From: Streptomyces sp. B1I3
GTDB lineage: Bacteria; Actinomycetota; Actinomycetes; Streptomycetales; Streptomycetaceae
DNA length: 64,000 nt
Assembly (NCBI RefSeq): GCF_030816615.1
Contig: NZ_JAUSYD010000001.1
Location: 2,170,001-2,234,000, forward strand
Direction: 5' to 3'
The notes under the pieces are model-generated. The model was not told where the DNA came from. It saw nothing but the letters and a program-made list of their open reading frames with translations, and searched no databases. The position numbers and the translations under genes were made by a program. The stretch's first letter is position 1. The number at the start of each line of letters is the position of its first letter. Below, one piece after another: positions 45,583-55,964 of this stretch.

Positions 45583-47076
45583 TCACGCGGGTTTCGGGGC
45601 GCGTGCGGGCCCCTGCGAGCCCGGGGCGGCGCTCCGCGGTCCGGCGCTCCGCCACTCCGGGTGCCCCGGCATCGGCGGCGTCTTCCTCCCGTACAGCCAG
45701 CCGTCGAAGAAGGCGGTCAGGTCCCGTCCCGAGATGCGGGAGGCCAGCGCGGTGAACTGAGCGGTGGTCGCCGACCCGTTCCGGTGCGAGCGCACCCACG
45801 TGCGTTCCAGGCGGTCGAACGCCTGCTCGCCGATCTCCTGGCGCAGGGCGTACAGGACGAGGGCACTGCCGTCGTACACGACCGGCCTGAAGAGGCTGAT
45901 CTTGTGGCCGGGGGTCGGGGCGTCGGGCCGCGCGGGCGGGCCGCCGTCCGCCCGCCAGGCGTCGGATCGGGTGTAGGCCTCGCGCATGCGCCGTTCCATC
46001 GGTTTCTGTGCGTGCTCCTGCGCGTAGCGGGCCTCGTACCAGGTGGCATGTCCCTCGTTGAGCCAGAGGTCGGACCAGGTCCGCGGCGAGACGCTGTTGC
46101 CGAACCACTGGTGGGCGAGCTCGTGCACCATGATCGATTCGACGTACCAGGCGGGATAGCCGGCCTCGGTGAACAGGGAGCGTTCGAAGAGCGAGAGGGT
46201 CTGGGTCTCCAGCTCGAAGCCGGTCTCCGTGTCCGCGACCAGCAGTCCGTACGTCTCGAACGGGTACGGGCCGACCTGCTTCTCCATCCAGGCCAGCTGT
46301 CCCGGGGTCCTGCGCAGCCAGGGCTCCAGCTTCTCCCGGTCGGCCTCGGGCACCACGTCACGCACCGGCAGTCCGCGCGGCCCCGTCCGCCGCAGGACGG
46401 CGGAGCGGCCGATGGACACCTGGGCCAGCTCCGTGGCCATCGGGTGCGCCGTGCGGTAGGTCCATGTGGTCGTGCCCGCGTGGCGGCGCGTCCCGGCGGG
46501 CAGCCCGCCCGCCACGACGGTGAACTTCTCCGGCGCGGTGACGTGGAAGGTGAAGTAGGCCTTGTCGGACGGGTGGTCGTTGGCGGGGAAGACCCGGTGT
46601 GCGGCGTCGGCCTGGTTGGCCATGGCCAGACCGTCCGCGGTCGGGACCCAGCCACCGCTGCCGGTGTCTCCGGAGGGGTCGCTCGTGTGCCGGACGGTGA
46701 TCCGCACCGGCATTCCGGCGGGGAGCCGGGCGGGTGTCCGGACGATCAGGTCCTCGCCCTCGGTGGAGAACCGGGAACTCAGCCCGTCGACCTCAACGGA
46801 CCGGACGGTCCCCCGGGCGAAGTCGAGGTTGATGTGTTCCAGCGGTGCGGTGGTCCGTGCGTCGATCCTGGTCACGGCGTCCAGGGGTTCGGTGTTGCTG
46901 CCGTGGTACGTGAGCGAGATGTCGTACGACAGGACGTCGTACCCGGGGTTGCCGAGGTGGGGGAAGAGACGGTCGCCGATGCCGAGCGGCCCGGGTGCGG
47001 GCAGGGTGGCGGCGACGAGGGTGGCCGACGCGGTGGCCAGCAGAGCGGCGCGCAGGCGACGGGAGGTGAGCGGCAT
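45583..47076 (-). CDS. Secreted M1-family metallopeptidase
   Basis: 497 residues. An N-terminal signal peptide (RRLRAALLATASATLVAA) suggests export. The zinc site HELAHQWFG gives His318, Glu319 and His322, and the NEG motif supplies Glu341. The exopeptidase GAMEN-like motif is diverged to GFELETQT (286-293). Typical aminopeptidase N/LTA4H-like catalytic core but short (no C-terminal helical domain), as seen in many Streptomyces. The last 30 residues are Pro/Gly-rich. It is separated by 133 bases from hflX and lies downstream of the rsh gene. Confidence 0.92.
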   Translation of the reverse strand: MPLTSRRLRAALLATASATLVAATLPAPGPLGIGDRLFPHLGNPGYDVLSYDISLTYHGSNTEPLDAVTRIDARTTAPLEHINLDFARGTVRSVEVDGLSSRFSTEGEDLIVRTPARLPAGMPVRITVRHTSDPSGDTGSGGWVPTADGLAMANQADAAHRVFPANDHPSDKAYFTFHVTAPEKFTVVAGGLPAGTRRHAGTTTWTYRTAHPMATELAQVSIGRSAVLRRTGPRGLPVRDVVPEADREKLEPWLRRTPGQLAWMEKQVGPYPFETYGLLVADTETGFELETQTLSLFERSLFTEAGYPAWYVESIMVHELAHQWFGNSVSPRTWSDLWLNEGHATWYEARYAQEHAQKPMERRMREAYTRSDAWRADGGPPARPDAPTPGHKISLFRPVVYDGSALVLYALRQEIGEQAFDRLERTWVRSHRNGSATTAQFTALASRISGRDLTAFFDGWLYGRKTPPMPGHPEWRSAGPRSAAPGSQGPARAPKPA

Positions 47077-47180
47077 GGACTACGGCTACCAGCGGAAACC
47101 CGCCACGCGGGGGTGGCGCGCGCCGCACCACCCGAACGGGGGCGCGCGGACCGGGCAGGAGGCCCCGCCCGGAGCGGTGG

Positions 47181-49377
<2,197 letters not shown>

Positions 49378-49518
49378 GGGGCACCTCCGGCAACGTCGAC
49401 CGGCGGCGCGAAGGTGCGGGTGCGCCTCCGGGGCCGGTGCTTGATGCTACCGAGCCCACCACGTGGCGCAGTCCCGCTCCCGCCCAGCGTGAAACGGATC
49501 ACCCATTCGAGCGAAGCT

Positions 49519-50391
49519 CTAACCGGTCACCGTTTCGAGCCAGGCGGGGTCGATCACGCCTTCGGCGACGATGGCGGCGGGCCCCGTCATGTCGATCCCG
49601 CCGTCCGGATACTCGGTGATCACCAGCGTGCCGCCGGGGAGGTCGACCGTGTACGTCACCGGGGCGCCGGTCACCGCCGGATCCGCCCCGTCCCTGCGGG
49701 CCGCGGCGACGGCCACCGCGCAGGCGCCCGTGCCGCAGGACCTGGTCTCACCGGAACCGCGCTCGTGGACGCGCATGGCGACGTGACGCGGCCCGCGGTC
49801 CGCGACGAATTCGATGTTGACGCCGTCGGGGTAGACGGACGCGGGGGCGAAGGGCGGTACGGAGAACAGGTCGCCGGCGTGGGCCAGGTCCTCGACGAAC
49901 GCGACGGCGTGCGGGTTGCCCATGTTCACGTTGCGCGCGTCCCAGCTGCGGCCGCCCACCGTGACGGTGACGCCCTCACCGGGGAGCAGCGCACGCCCCA
50001 TGGAGACCGTGATGTCGCCTTCCTTGGCGATGTGCACCCGCTTGATCCCGCCCCGGGTCGCGACGGCCAGGTCACCTTCGCCGACCAGCCCGGCCCGCTG
50101 CAGGTAGTGGGCGAAGACGCGCACGCCGTTGCCGCACATCTCGGCGACGGAACCGTCGGCGTTGCGGTAGTCCATGAACCACTCGGCCTGCTCCGCCATG
50201 CCGAGCGACTCGGGGTGCGCCGCGGACCGTACGACGTGCAGCAGACCGTCGCCGCCGATACCCGCGCGGCGGTCGCAGAGGCGGGCGACGACGGGACCCG
50301 GCAGGTCGACGGCGTTGTCCGGGTCCGGAACGATCACGAAGTCGTTCTCGGTGCCGTGCCCCTTGAGGAAGCTGATCTGCGAAGTGCTCAC
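49519..50391 (-). CDS. dapF: Diaminopimelate epimerase
   Basis: 290 residues from GTG 50391 (VSTSQISFLKGHGTEND). Converts LL- to meso-diaminopimelate; Streptomyces walls use the LL form, with the meso form going to lysine. Active-site Cys86 (EMCGNG) and Cys219 (RSCGTG) are both present, as are the substrate-binding GNPHAVAF and HERGSGETRS stretches. The ribosome site is weak, so the start is a little uncertain; the preceding 34 in-frame residues look non-coding. Standard length. Confidence 0.97.
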   Translation of the reverse strand: MSTSQISFLKGHGTENDFVIVPDPDNAVDLPGPVVARLCDRRAGIGGDGLLHVVRSAAHPESLGMAEQAEWFMDYRNADGSVAEMCGNGVRVFAHYLQRAGLVGEGDLAVATRGGIKRVHIAKEGDITVSMGRALLPGEGVTVTVGGRSWDARNVNMGNPHAVAFVEDLAHAGDLFSVPPFAPASVYPDGVNIEFVADRGPRHVAMRVHERGSGETRSCGTGACAVAVAAARRDGADPAVTGAPVTYTVDLPGGTLVITEYPDGGIDMTGPAAIVAEGVIDPAWLETVTG

Positions 50392-50473
50392 GAACCCACT
50401 GTACGAGGCCGCACCGGCAGTCCGCAGGGCCGGGCCGACCGGAGCACCGGGTGCCGTCCTCCGGTCGGAAGGC

Positions 50474-50911
50474 TCAGCGGAGCCGCGCCACACGCCAGAC
50501 CGCGAGGGCGACCAGGCCCGCGCACACCACGACGTACAGCCCGACCACGCGCCAGTCGGGGCGTTCGCCCGTCCCCCTGGCCGGCAGGCCGGGCCAGGTG
50601 TGACCCACCCGGCGGGCGGCCATCATGCCCCAGCCCGCGGCGCAGCCGCTGATCAGCAGCCCCAGCATCGCCACGACGGCACCGCCACCGCCGAACTCGA
50701 AGGCGAGCGGGAAGGCGAACATCAGGGAGCCGAGCGCCGCCAGCACCACGATCGGCGCGAGCTGCCAGATCCGCATGCGGCGGACCGGACGGAGCTCGAC
50801 CTCGACCTCGGGGGCCACGTCGTGCTCATCGGGCCCGTCAGGGCTCAGACGTCCTGCCTCGTGCTGCGGATCCGGTGCGTCTCGGTCTGTGTCGCGAGGG
50901 CCGGCCTCCAT
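50474..50911 (-). CDS. Small integral membrane protein
   Basis: 145 residues from ATG 50911 (MEAGPRDTDRDAPDP); GGAGGG is nine bases upstream and an in-frame GTG six bases earlier is an alternative. An acidic, disordered N-terminus of about 45 residues precedes three hydrophobic helices (LAPIVVLAALGSLMFAFPL, VVAMLGLLISGCAAGWGMM and VVGLYVVVCAGLVALAVW). No family recognised. It is the last host gene before the small island. Confidence 0.75.
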   Translation of the reverse strand: MEAGPRDTDRDAPDPQHEAGRLSPDGPDEHDVAPEVEVELRPVRRMRIWQLAPIVVLAALGSLMFAFPLAFEFGGGGAVVAMLGLLISGCAAGWGMMAARRVGHTWPGLPARGTGERPDWRVVGLYVVVCAGLVALAVWRVARLR

Positions 50912-51007
50912 CGCCACGCGCCCTCCCAACTCGGACTCCACTGGTCGATCGATTCTCGATGATGGCACGGTCCCGGGCACCGAAATGACGGGCGGAGCGT
51001 CCCGATG

Positions 51008-51033
51008 CCATCACGTGATCAGGCTGTTACAGC
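51008..51033. repeat. Left boundary repeat of island
   Basis: Core ATCAGGCTGT at 51018-51027; the 26-base context matches 54555-54580 at 20 positions, in the same orientation. Confidence 0.5.
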
Positions 51034-51109
51034 CCCGCTTCAGGGTTTATGCAGGTCAGGCGCCTGCTGCTGGTCGGCGAGTCAGCAAGAGGTCAGCAAT
51101 AGCCGCAGG

Positions 51110-51400
51110 TCAGCGCTGGATTGACCGGTCGCGACCAAGCCCGAAGAAGCAACCATCTCGATCATGCCGAACAAACTTGCGCAGGGGTGTGGACAGCTTC
51201 TTCAAGCCCTGCGAGTGCCGCGGGCCGTCGAGCTGCCCACACCTCTGCACCATCGCTTCCGCAACACCCGGGGCAAGCGGGCCGAGGAGTCCGGCTTCCC
51301 CCACCCAGGACGCCGCCGTCGAGCGCTTGACCGAGCCGTACACGGCTCGCAAGATCACTCCGAGGACCATCGCCGAACAACAGGAGACCCTTGATCAGTC
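51110..51400 (+). pseudogene. Remnant of an actinobacterial site-specific integrase, N-terminal part
   Basis: The plus strand encodes RRGVDSFFKPCECRGPSSCP and HLCTI in one frame, RFRNTRGKRAEESGF in a second frame, then TQDAAVERLTEPYTARK and ITPRTIAEQQETL back in the first. Joined, this is the well-known N-terminal zinc-like segment and start of the arm-binding domain of Streptomyces integrases (FFKPCEC...CPH...IRFR...QREE). It carries one base lost near 51252 and one gained in the C-run 51298-51302. No catalytic domain remains; the aldo/keto reductase gene begins where it breaks off. Confidence 0.75.
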
Positions 51401-52279
51401 GGGCAGTGCGTCTTCCAACTGCGTCCGCTCCGCCTCGCTCAGCTCCAGCTCGGCCGCCTCGGCGGAGTCCTGGATCGATGCCGGGCGGCTGGCGCCCGGC
51501 ACCGGTATCACCGCCGGGGAGCGGGTCAGCAGCCAGGCCAGGGCGATCTGCTGCGGGCTGACACCACGCTCGGCCGCGATGCGGTGGAAGGCGGTTCTCG
51601 CAGCGGTCGGGCCGGAGGGGCCGTCCAGGGAGCTCCGTGAGATGCCACCCAAAGGGCTCCAGGGAAGGAAGGCCAGCCCGAGTTGCGTACTCAGCCGTAG
51701 CTCGGGCTCGCTGTCGCGGACTGCGGGGGAGTACTGGTTCTGTACGGAGACGAGGCCGTCGCCGAGGAGCGCGTGCGCCTCGCGGATCTGGCCGGTGGTG
51801 ACGTTGGAGATCCCGGCGGCGCGGATGGTGCCGGTGTCGAGCAGCTCGCGCAGCGCGCCCACGGACTCTGCCCACGGCACGGCTGGGTCCGGCTTGTGCA
51901 GCTGGTATAAGCCGATGGCCTCGACGCCCAGGCGCTTCAGGGAAGCTTCGGCGGCGCACTTGAGGTGGGCGGGGGTCGCGGTGACGGTCCAGCTGCCGTC
52001 GCCGGGGCGGCCGCGGCCGCCCTTGGTGGCGACGAGGAGGTGGGAGGTGTCGCCGCCGTAGCGGGCCAGGGCGCGGGCGATGAGGAGTTCGTTGTGGCCG
52101 GCTTCGCCGGCGTGCCAGTGGTAGCTGTCGGCGGTGTCGATGAGCGTGACCCCGGCGTCCAGGGCCGCGTGGATGGTGGCGATGGCCCGCTGTTCGTCCG
52201 GGCGGTGCTCGATGGACAGCGGCATGGCGCCCAGGCCGATGGCGCTGACGGTGGTGTTTGCGATGGTGCGGTGCTGCAT
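51395..52279 (-). CDS. Aldo/keto reductase
   Basis: 294 residues from ATG 52279 (MQHRTIANTTVSAIGLGAM). A TIM-barrel NADPH oxidoreductase with the full catalytic set: Asp48 (LIDTADSY), Tyr53, Lys86 (VATKGG) and His128 (YQLHKPD); the NADPH site VIPVPGASRPASIQDS is near the C-terminus. It is inside the small island, 12 bases after the broken epimerase gene and on the same strand, so both were probably one operon facing lysR. Substrate unknown. Confidence 0.92.
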   Translation of the reverse strand: MQHRTIANTTVSAIGLGAMPLSIEHRPDEQRAIATIHAALDAGVTLIDTADSYHWHAGEAGHNELLIARALARYGGDTSHLLVATKGGRGRPGDGSWTVTATPAHLKCAAEASLKRLGVEAIGLYQLHKPDPAVPWAESVGALRELLDTGTIRAAGISNVTTGQIREAHALLGDGLVSVQNQYSPAVRDSEPELRLSTQLGLAFLPWSPLGGISRSSLDGPSGPTAARTAFHRIAAERGVSPQQIALAWLLTRSPAVIPVPGASRPASIQDSAEAAELELSEAERTQLEDALPD

Positions 52280-52290
52280 GGTGTCTGTCC

Positions 52291-53233
52291 TCAGGGGGTG
52301 GGGGCGGCGGGTGTGCCGAGGGCTCCGGCTACAGCACCGGGGAGCCAGTCGGTGGTGTGGGAGAAGGAGAAGCCCAGTTCTTTCGCGCGGGCGTTGCTCA
52401 TGGCGTAGTGGCGGTCGAAGGAGAACGGCGAGGCCGGCTCGCCCGCAGTGACGCTCCGGTACACGGCCTTCCTGCCGGCCTGCGCGGCGATGACAGCACC
52501 CAGGCCGTAGACGTCGAGTGGACCGTCGGAGCAGGCGTTGATCGGGCCGGTGACGTCGGTGAGTGTGGCCGCCCACAGCAGTAGGTCCGCCAGCTCCTCG
52601 TAGTGGATGAAGACCGTGGGCAGCGCCTCGGCGTGCACGGTGATCTGCGTGCCCTGGATGACGTGTTCGACGTAGTGCGCCAGCCGGCCGGTGAACTCCG
52701 CCGCGCCGCCACCGAGCACGTGGGCGCTGCGCACGGCGGCGGAAGCGAACCCGTGGTGCTGGGCGAAGACGGCCTCCGCCTGTCGCTTGCCTTCGGCGTA
52801 GTGCGCCTCCAGGTACGCCGTGTCGTGCCACGGCAGGTCCATGGCCACCAGCCACGTGGACGGGTCCACGACCTCCTCCGGCACCGGTGTGCCGGGTGGA
52901 ACGGTCGGCAGTGCGGCGGTCGCCGGGTCGTAGACCTCGATGGTGGAGGTCATGACGTAGCGCCGGGTGCGGCTGCTGAAGGCGCGGGCGGCGATCGCGG
53001 CCTGCACAGGGGGTGTAGCAGACCTGGTCGACGACCACGTCGAAGGTGCGGGAGCCGAGCGCGGCGATCAGGGCAGCCTCGTCGTCGCGGTCTGCAACGA
53101 GGTGTTCGACACCGGGTGGCGGCGGGGTCGATCCGCGGTTGACCACCGTGACCTGGTGGCCGGTGGCTTGCAGGCGCTGGACCAGGAGCTTGCCGAAATA
53201 CCGGCTTCCGCCGATGACGCAGATTCTTTGCAT
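52291..53233 (-). pseudogene. NAD-dependent epimerase/dehydratase, one-base frameshift
   Basis: Start ATG 53233 (MQRICVIGGSRYFGKLLVQR), with GGAGG one to two bases upstream. The N-terminus is a Rossmann fold (GGSRYFGKLL, a variant of GxxGxxG; VVNRGSTPPP). Frame 1 runs to VVVDQVCYTP, then coding continues in the next frame from GTG 53007 (VQAAIAARAFSSRTRRYVMT ... STIEVYDPA) to the stop at 52291. The total length is 3n+1 bases. One surplus base in the G-run 53009-53013 accounts for it. The family is the extended SDR type. Its frame 1 also extends into the aldo/keto reductase frame, which is a chance fusion. Confidence 0.8.
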
Positions 53234-53303
53234 GCCTCCATCCTGGACACCTACAGTCATCAGCAGAAGTGCCTACTTACGGGATACGTATTAAGGAATA
53301 CTG

Positions 53304-54212
53304 TTGATCGACGTGCAGCGGCTGCGGGTCCTGCGGACGGTGGCGGAACACGGCAGTTTCAACCGGGCGGCGGCAGCCCTCCATCTCACCCCCTCGGCCG
53401 TGTCCCAGCAGATCGCCGCACTGGAGCGCAGCATCGGCGCCCAGGTCGTGGCGCGCAGCACCCGCGGAGTCACGCTCACCCCGGCCGGCCGGATCATGGT
53501 CGGGGCTGCCGAGTCGGTCGCCGCGGAGCTCGAACACGCCAGGCAGCAGGTCGACCGGCTCGGTAGCGGCCGCACCCAGCTCACCATCGCCACCTTCACC
53601 AGCGGCGGCAGGCTCCTATTACCCGGCGCACTCGACCGCCTCACCACCGCCCATCCCGAGACCGTGGTCCACGTCAGGGAGAGCGAGCCCGAAGACAGCC
53701 TGCCACTGGTCCGCCAGGGCGCCGTAGACCTCGCCCTCGCCTACCACTTCGACGGCCCGCTGCCGGGCGGGCCGGGCCCGAGCTCCAGTCTGGCGTGGAC
53801 TGCACTCATGGAAGACCCCCTGCGTGTCGTCCTGCCCGAGGCCCATCCCCTGGCCGGACGCGAGGCACTCGACATCGTCGAGCTGGCCGCCGAGCCCTGG
53901 GTATTCGGCTGCCTCAAGACCGAGACCTACCTGCGCCGCTACGCCGAACGTGCCGGCTTCCACCCGGAGGTGCGCGGCACGACAACGGACTACTTCTTCG
54001 CCCGCTCGCTCGTCGCTGCGGGCATGGGAATCTCGCTGATCCCCTCCATCGCGCAGACTCCGCGGATAGCAGGGCTACGCACCATCCCGATCGCGCCGCC
54101 GACTCCGACCCGGCACATCGGTGTCGCCGCGATCCTCAGCCGCGACCACGCCCAGGTCCGGACACTGATACAGGCCCTCCAGGTACAGGCAGCAGCGCTG
54201 GACGAAACCTGA
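53304..54212 (+). CDS. LysR-family regulator with a TTA codon
   Basis: 302 residues from TTG 53304, with AAGGA six bases upstream. The N-terminal winged helix (QRLRVLRTVAEHGSFNRAAA, then LHLTPSAVSQQIAALERSIG, about 5-45) is classic LysR; the effector domain follows from about 90. It is divergent from the epimerase/aldo-keto reductase pair across 70 bases, so it probably controls them. Codon 106 is TTA (53619-53621), rare in Streptomyces and read only by the bldA tRNA-Leu(UUA), so its translation may be developmentally delayed. Confidence 0.9.
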   Translation: MIDVQRLRVLRTVAEHGSFNRAAAALHLTPSAVSQQIAALERSIGAQVVARSTRGVTLTPAGRIMVGAAESVAAELEHARQQVDRLGSGRTQLTIATFTSGGRLLLPGALDRLTTAHPETVVHVRESEPEDSLPLVRQGAVDLALAYHFDGPLPGGPGPSSSLAWTALMEDPLRVVLPEAHPLAGREALDIVELAAEPWVFGCLKTETYLRRYAERAGFHPEVRGTTTDYFFARSLVAAGMGISLIPSIAQTPRIAGLRTIPIAPPTPTRHIGVAAILSRDHAQVRTLIQALQVQAAALDET

Positions 54213-54565
54213 CCGGCACAGCGGCATCCGGCCTCATTCATCCGTACACGGATAGAGGAAGTCCGTGTGTACGCCGGCACGGCGCCGAGAAACGGCCTCG
54301 CATCCATCCCGACCGCCGAAGCTGACGACCCCTGCGTCGTCTCCTTCTTCATCGACAACGAGGACTACGACCCGCGCCTGCCCACCTTGACCGTCGGCCA
54401 CAACACCGAGAACCAGCCAATACCCGACTCCACCATTGCCCCTGACTCCGTCGGACCTGGATTGCCGAGGTCCGATGAAGCCCCATGCCCCAGGGAACTG
54501 TCTCTGACCTGCTTCGATACAGCACAGAGTCAGTGCTCGTACGCCACCGGTCACCCGTCATGCAA
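54213..54565. other. Region after lysR with a possible gene fragment
   Basis: 353 bases. A plus-strand frame from about 54267 reads SFFIDNEDYDPRLPTLTVGH and PCPRELSLTCFDTAQ before running into the antisense of miaA; no ribosome site or family could be found. It may be part of a decayed gene of the island, perhaps an immunity-type protein (weak guess). Confidence 0.3.
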
Positions 54566-54580
54566 TCAGGCTGTGACCGC
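54555..54580. repeat. Right boundary repeat of island, at the miaA 3' end
   Basis: Core ATCAGGCTGT at 54565-54574, overlapping the miaA stop (54566-54568). Partner of 51008-51033. Confidence 0.5.
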
Positions 54581-55504
54581 TCGTTCGACCAACGCCAGCG
54601 CTTGGTGCGGAAGTTCCCCGCGGTGTTCCTCGGCGCCGCTGAGCCACCGGATGCGCGGGTCGCGCCGGAACCAGGAGTCCTGACGGCGCGCGAAGCGCTT
54701 GGTCGCGCGCACCGTCTCGGCGCGCGCCTCGTCCTGCGTGCACTCCCCCGCGAGCGCCGACAGCACCTGCTGGTAGCCGAGTGCGCGCGATGCGGTGCGC
54801 CCCTCGCGCAGCCCCAGAGCCTCCAGGCCGCGCACCTCGTCCACCAGTCCCGCCTCCCACATCCGGTCCACCCGGGCGCTGATGCGTTCGTCGAGTTCCG
54901 GGCGCGCGACGTCCACACCGATCTGCACCGCGTCGTACACCGCTTCGTCACCCGGGAGGTTGGCCGTGAAGGGTCTGCCCGTGATCTCGATGACCTCGAG
55001 GGCTCGGACGATACGGCGTCCGTTACCGGCAAGGATGGCGCGCGCCGCCTCGGGATCGGCCTCGGCCAGCCGGGCGTGCAGGGCGCCGGATCCGTGCTCC
55101 GCCAGCTCCCCCTCGAGCCGGGCGCGCACCGCGGGGTCCGTCCCCGGGAACTCCAGTGCGTCGATCGCCCCCTTCACGTAGAGACCGGAACCGCCCACCA
55201 GGACCGGGGTCCTCCCCAGGGCCAGCAGTCTGTCGATCTCGACGCGGGCGAGGCGCTGGTACTCGGCGACGCTGGCGGCCTCGGTGACGTCCCAGACGTC
55301 CAGCAGATGGTGCGGAACGTCACCGCGCTCGGGAGGGGTCAGTTTCGCCGTGCCGATGTCCATGCCGCGGTAGAGCTGCATGGAGTCGGCGTTGACGACT
55401 TCGCCGCCGAGCTGCTGGGCGAGAAAGACTCCCAGATCGGATTTTCCGGCAGCGGTGGGACCGACGACGGCGATGACGCGGGGGGCGGGAGCTGGTCTTC
55501 TCAC
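54566..55504 (-). CDS. miaA: tRNA dimethylallyltransferase MiaA
   Basis: 312 residues from GTG 55504 (VRRPAPAPRVIAVVGPTA). Adds dimethylallyl to A37 of tRNAs that read UNN codons, forming i6A. P-loop GPTAAGKS (15-22), catalytic DSMQLYRGMDIGTAK, LVGGSGLYVKG and GNGRRIVRALEVIE motifs are intact. In Streptomyces the bldA tRNA-Leu(UUA) is a substrate, so MiaA affects development and antibiotic production. The 3' end coincides with the right boundary of the small island; the final residues (LALVERAVTA) are natural in length. Confidence 0.97.
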   Translation of the reverse strand: MRRPAPAPRVIAVVGPTAAGKSDLGVFLAQQLGGEVVNADSMQLYRGMDIGTAKLTPPERGDVPHHLLDVWDVTEAASVAEYQRLARVEIDRLLALGRTPVLVGGSGLYVKGAIDALEFPGTDPAVRARLEGELAEHGSGALHARLAEADPEAARAILAGNGRRIVRALEVIEITGRPFTANLPGDEAVYDAVQIGVDVARPELDERISARVDRMWEAGLVDEVRGLEALGLREGRTASRALGYQQVLSALAGECTQDEARAETVRATKRFARRQDSWFRRDPRIRWLSGAEEHRGELPHQALALVERAVTA

Positions 55505-55643
55505 CGGAACAGTGTCCCAAACTCCGGGACACCCCGGCTCCGGCCGGTTCCGGAAGGCTTCCCCGACGCGGGCGCGGGGCCACGCGTGTGTGCTTCCTCA
55601 CGGGTAAAGTGTCAGGACGGTCCCCGAGCACGGAAGGTCACCC

Positions 55644-55889
55644 ATGGGTTTCCTGGACAACCTGAAGGCCAAGCTGGCCCCGGCCAAGGACAAGGTCGGA
55701 GACCTCGCGCAGCAGCACGGGGACAAGATCGACCAGGGCCTCGACAAGGCGGCCCGGACGGTCGACCAGAAGACCAAGGGCAAGTACAGCGACAAGATCG
55801 TGTCCGGCACGCGGAAGGCGAAGGACGCGGTCGACCGCCTTGGGCAGAAGAACGAGGGCGGAACGCCGCCGACGCCGCCCGCGCCGTGA
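55644..55889 (+). CDS. Antitoxin-like small protein (MT0933/Rv0909 type)
   Basis: 81 residues with AAGG upstream. MGFLDNLKAKLAPAKDKVGD and AARTVDQKTKGKYSDKIVSG match the MT0933-like antitoxin family, small helical proteins rich in Lys, Asp and Ala; the Pro-rich tail is disordered. In mycobacteria such genes pair with a toxin gene, but none is adjacent here, so it is an orphan or has another role. A 19-bp terminator follows. Confidence 0.8.
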   Translation: MGFLDNLKAKLAPAKDKVGDLAQQHGDKIDQGLDKAARTVDQKTKGKYSDKIVSGTRKAKDAVDRLGQKNEGGTPPTPPAP

Positions 55890-55909
55890 CCGGGGCGGGG
55901 AGCCGGCGG

Positions 55910-55950
55910 GCGTGAGGGCCGTGGAGCGATGCGCTCCACGGCCCTCACGC
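55910..55950. terminator. Bidirectional terminator after antitoxin-like gene
   Basis: A 19-bp perfect stem (55910-55928 with 55932-55950, beginning GCGTGAGGGCC) with loop ATG, between the convergent antitoxin-like and dioxygenase-like genes. Confidence 0.9.
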
Positions 55951-55964
55951 CTGTCGGCGGCGGT

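Larger units (their letters stand above)
51008..54580. mobile_element. Decayed integrated island between imperfect repeats at the miaA 3' end
   Basis: About 3.5 kb bounded by similar 26-bp sequences (20 of 26 matches, with a 10-bp identical core). The right copy overlaps the stop codon of miaA. Just inside the left copy lies a broken integrase gene. The cargo is an aldo/keto reductase gene, a frameshifted epimerase gene and a lysR gene. The stretch 51008-51110 and 54213-54565 holds no intact gene. This is the structure expected after site-specific insertion at the miaA 3' end followed by decay, but the repeats are imperfect. Confidence 0.5.

Noticed and set aside
51395..53260. Single 621-residue epimerase-aldo/keto reductase fusion
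   Set aside because: The middle (RDRRPRLQQPHPALRHD and on) is out-of-frame translation after the epimerase frameshift; the reductase has its own ATG at 52279 and the true epimerase frame has its own stop at 52291.
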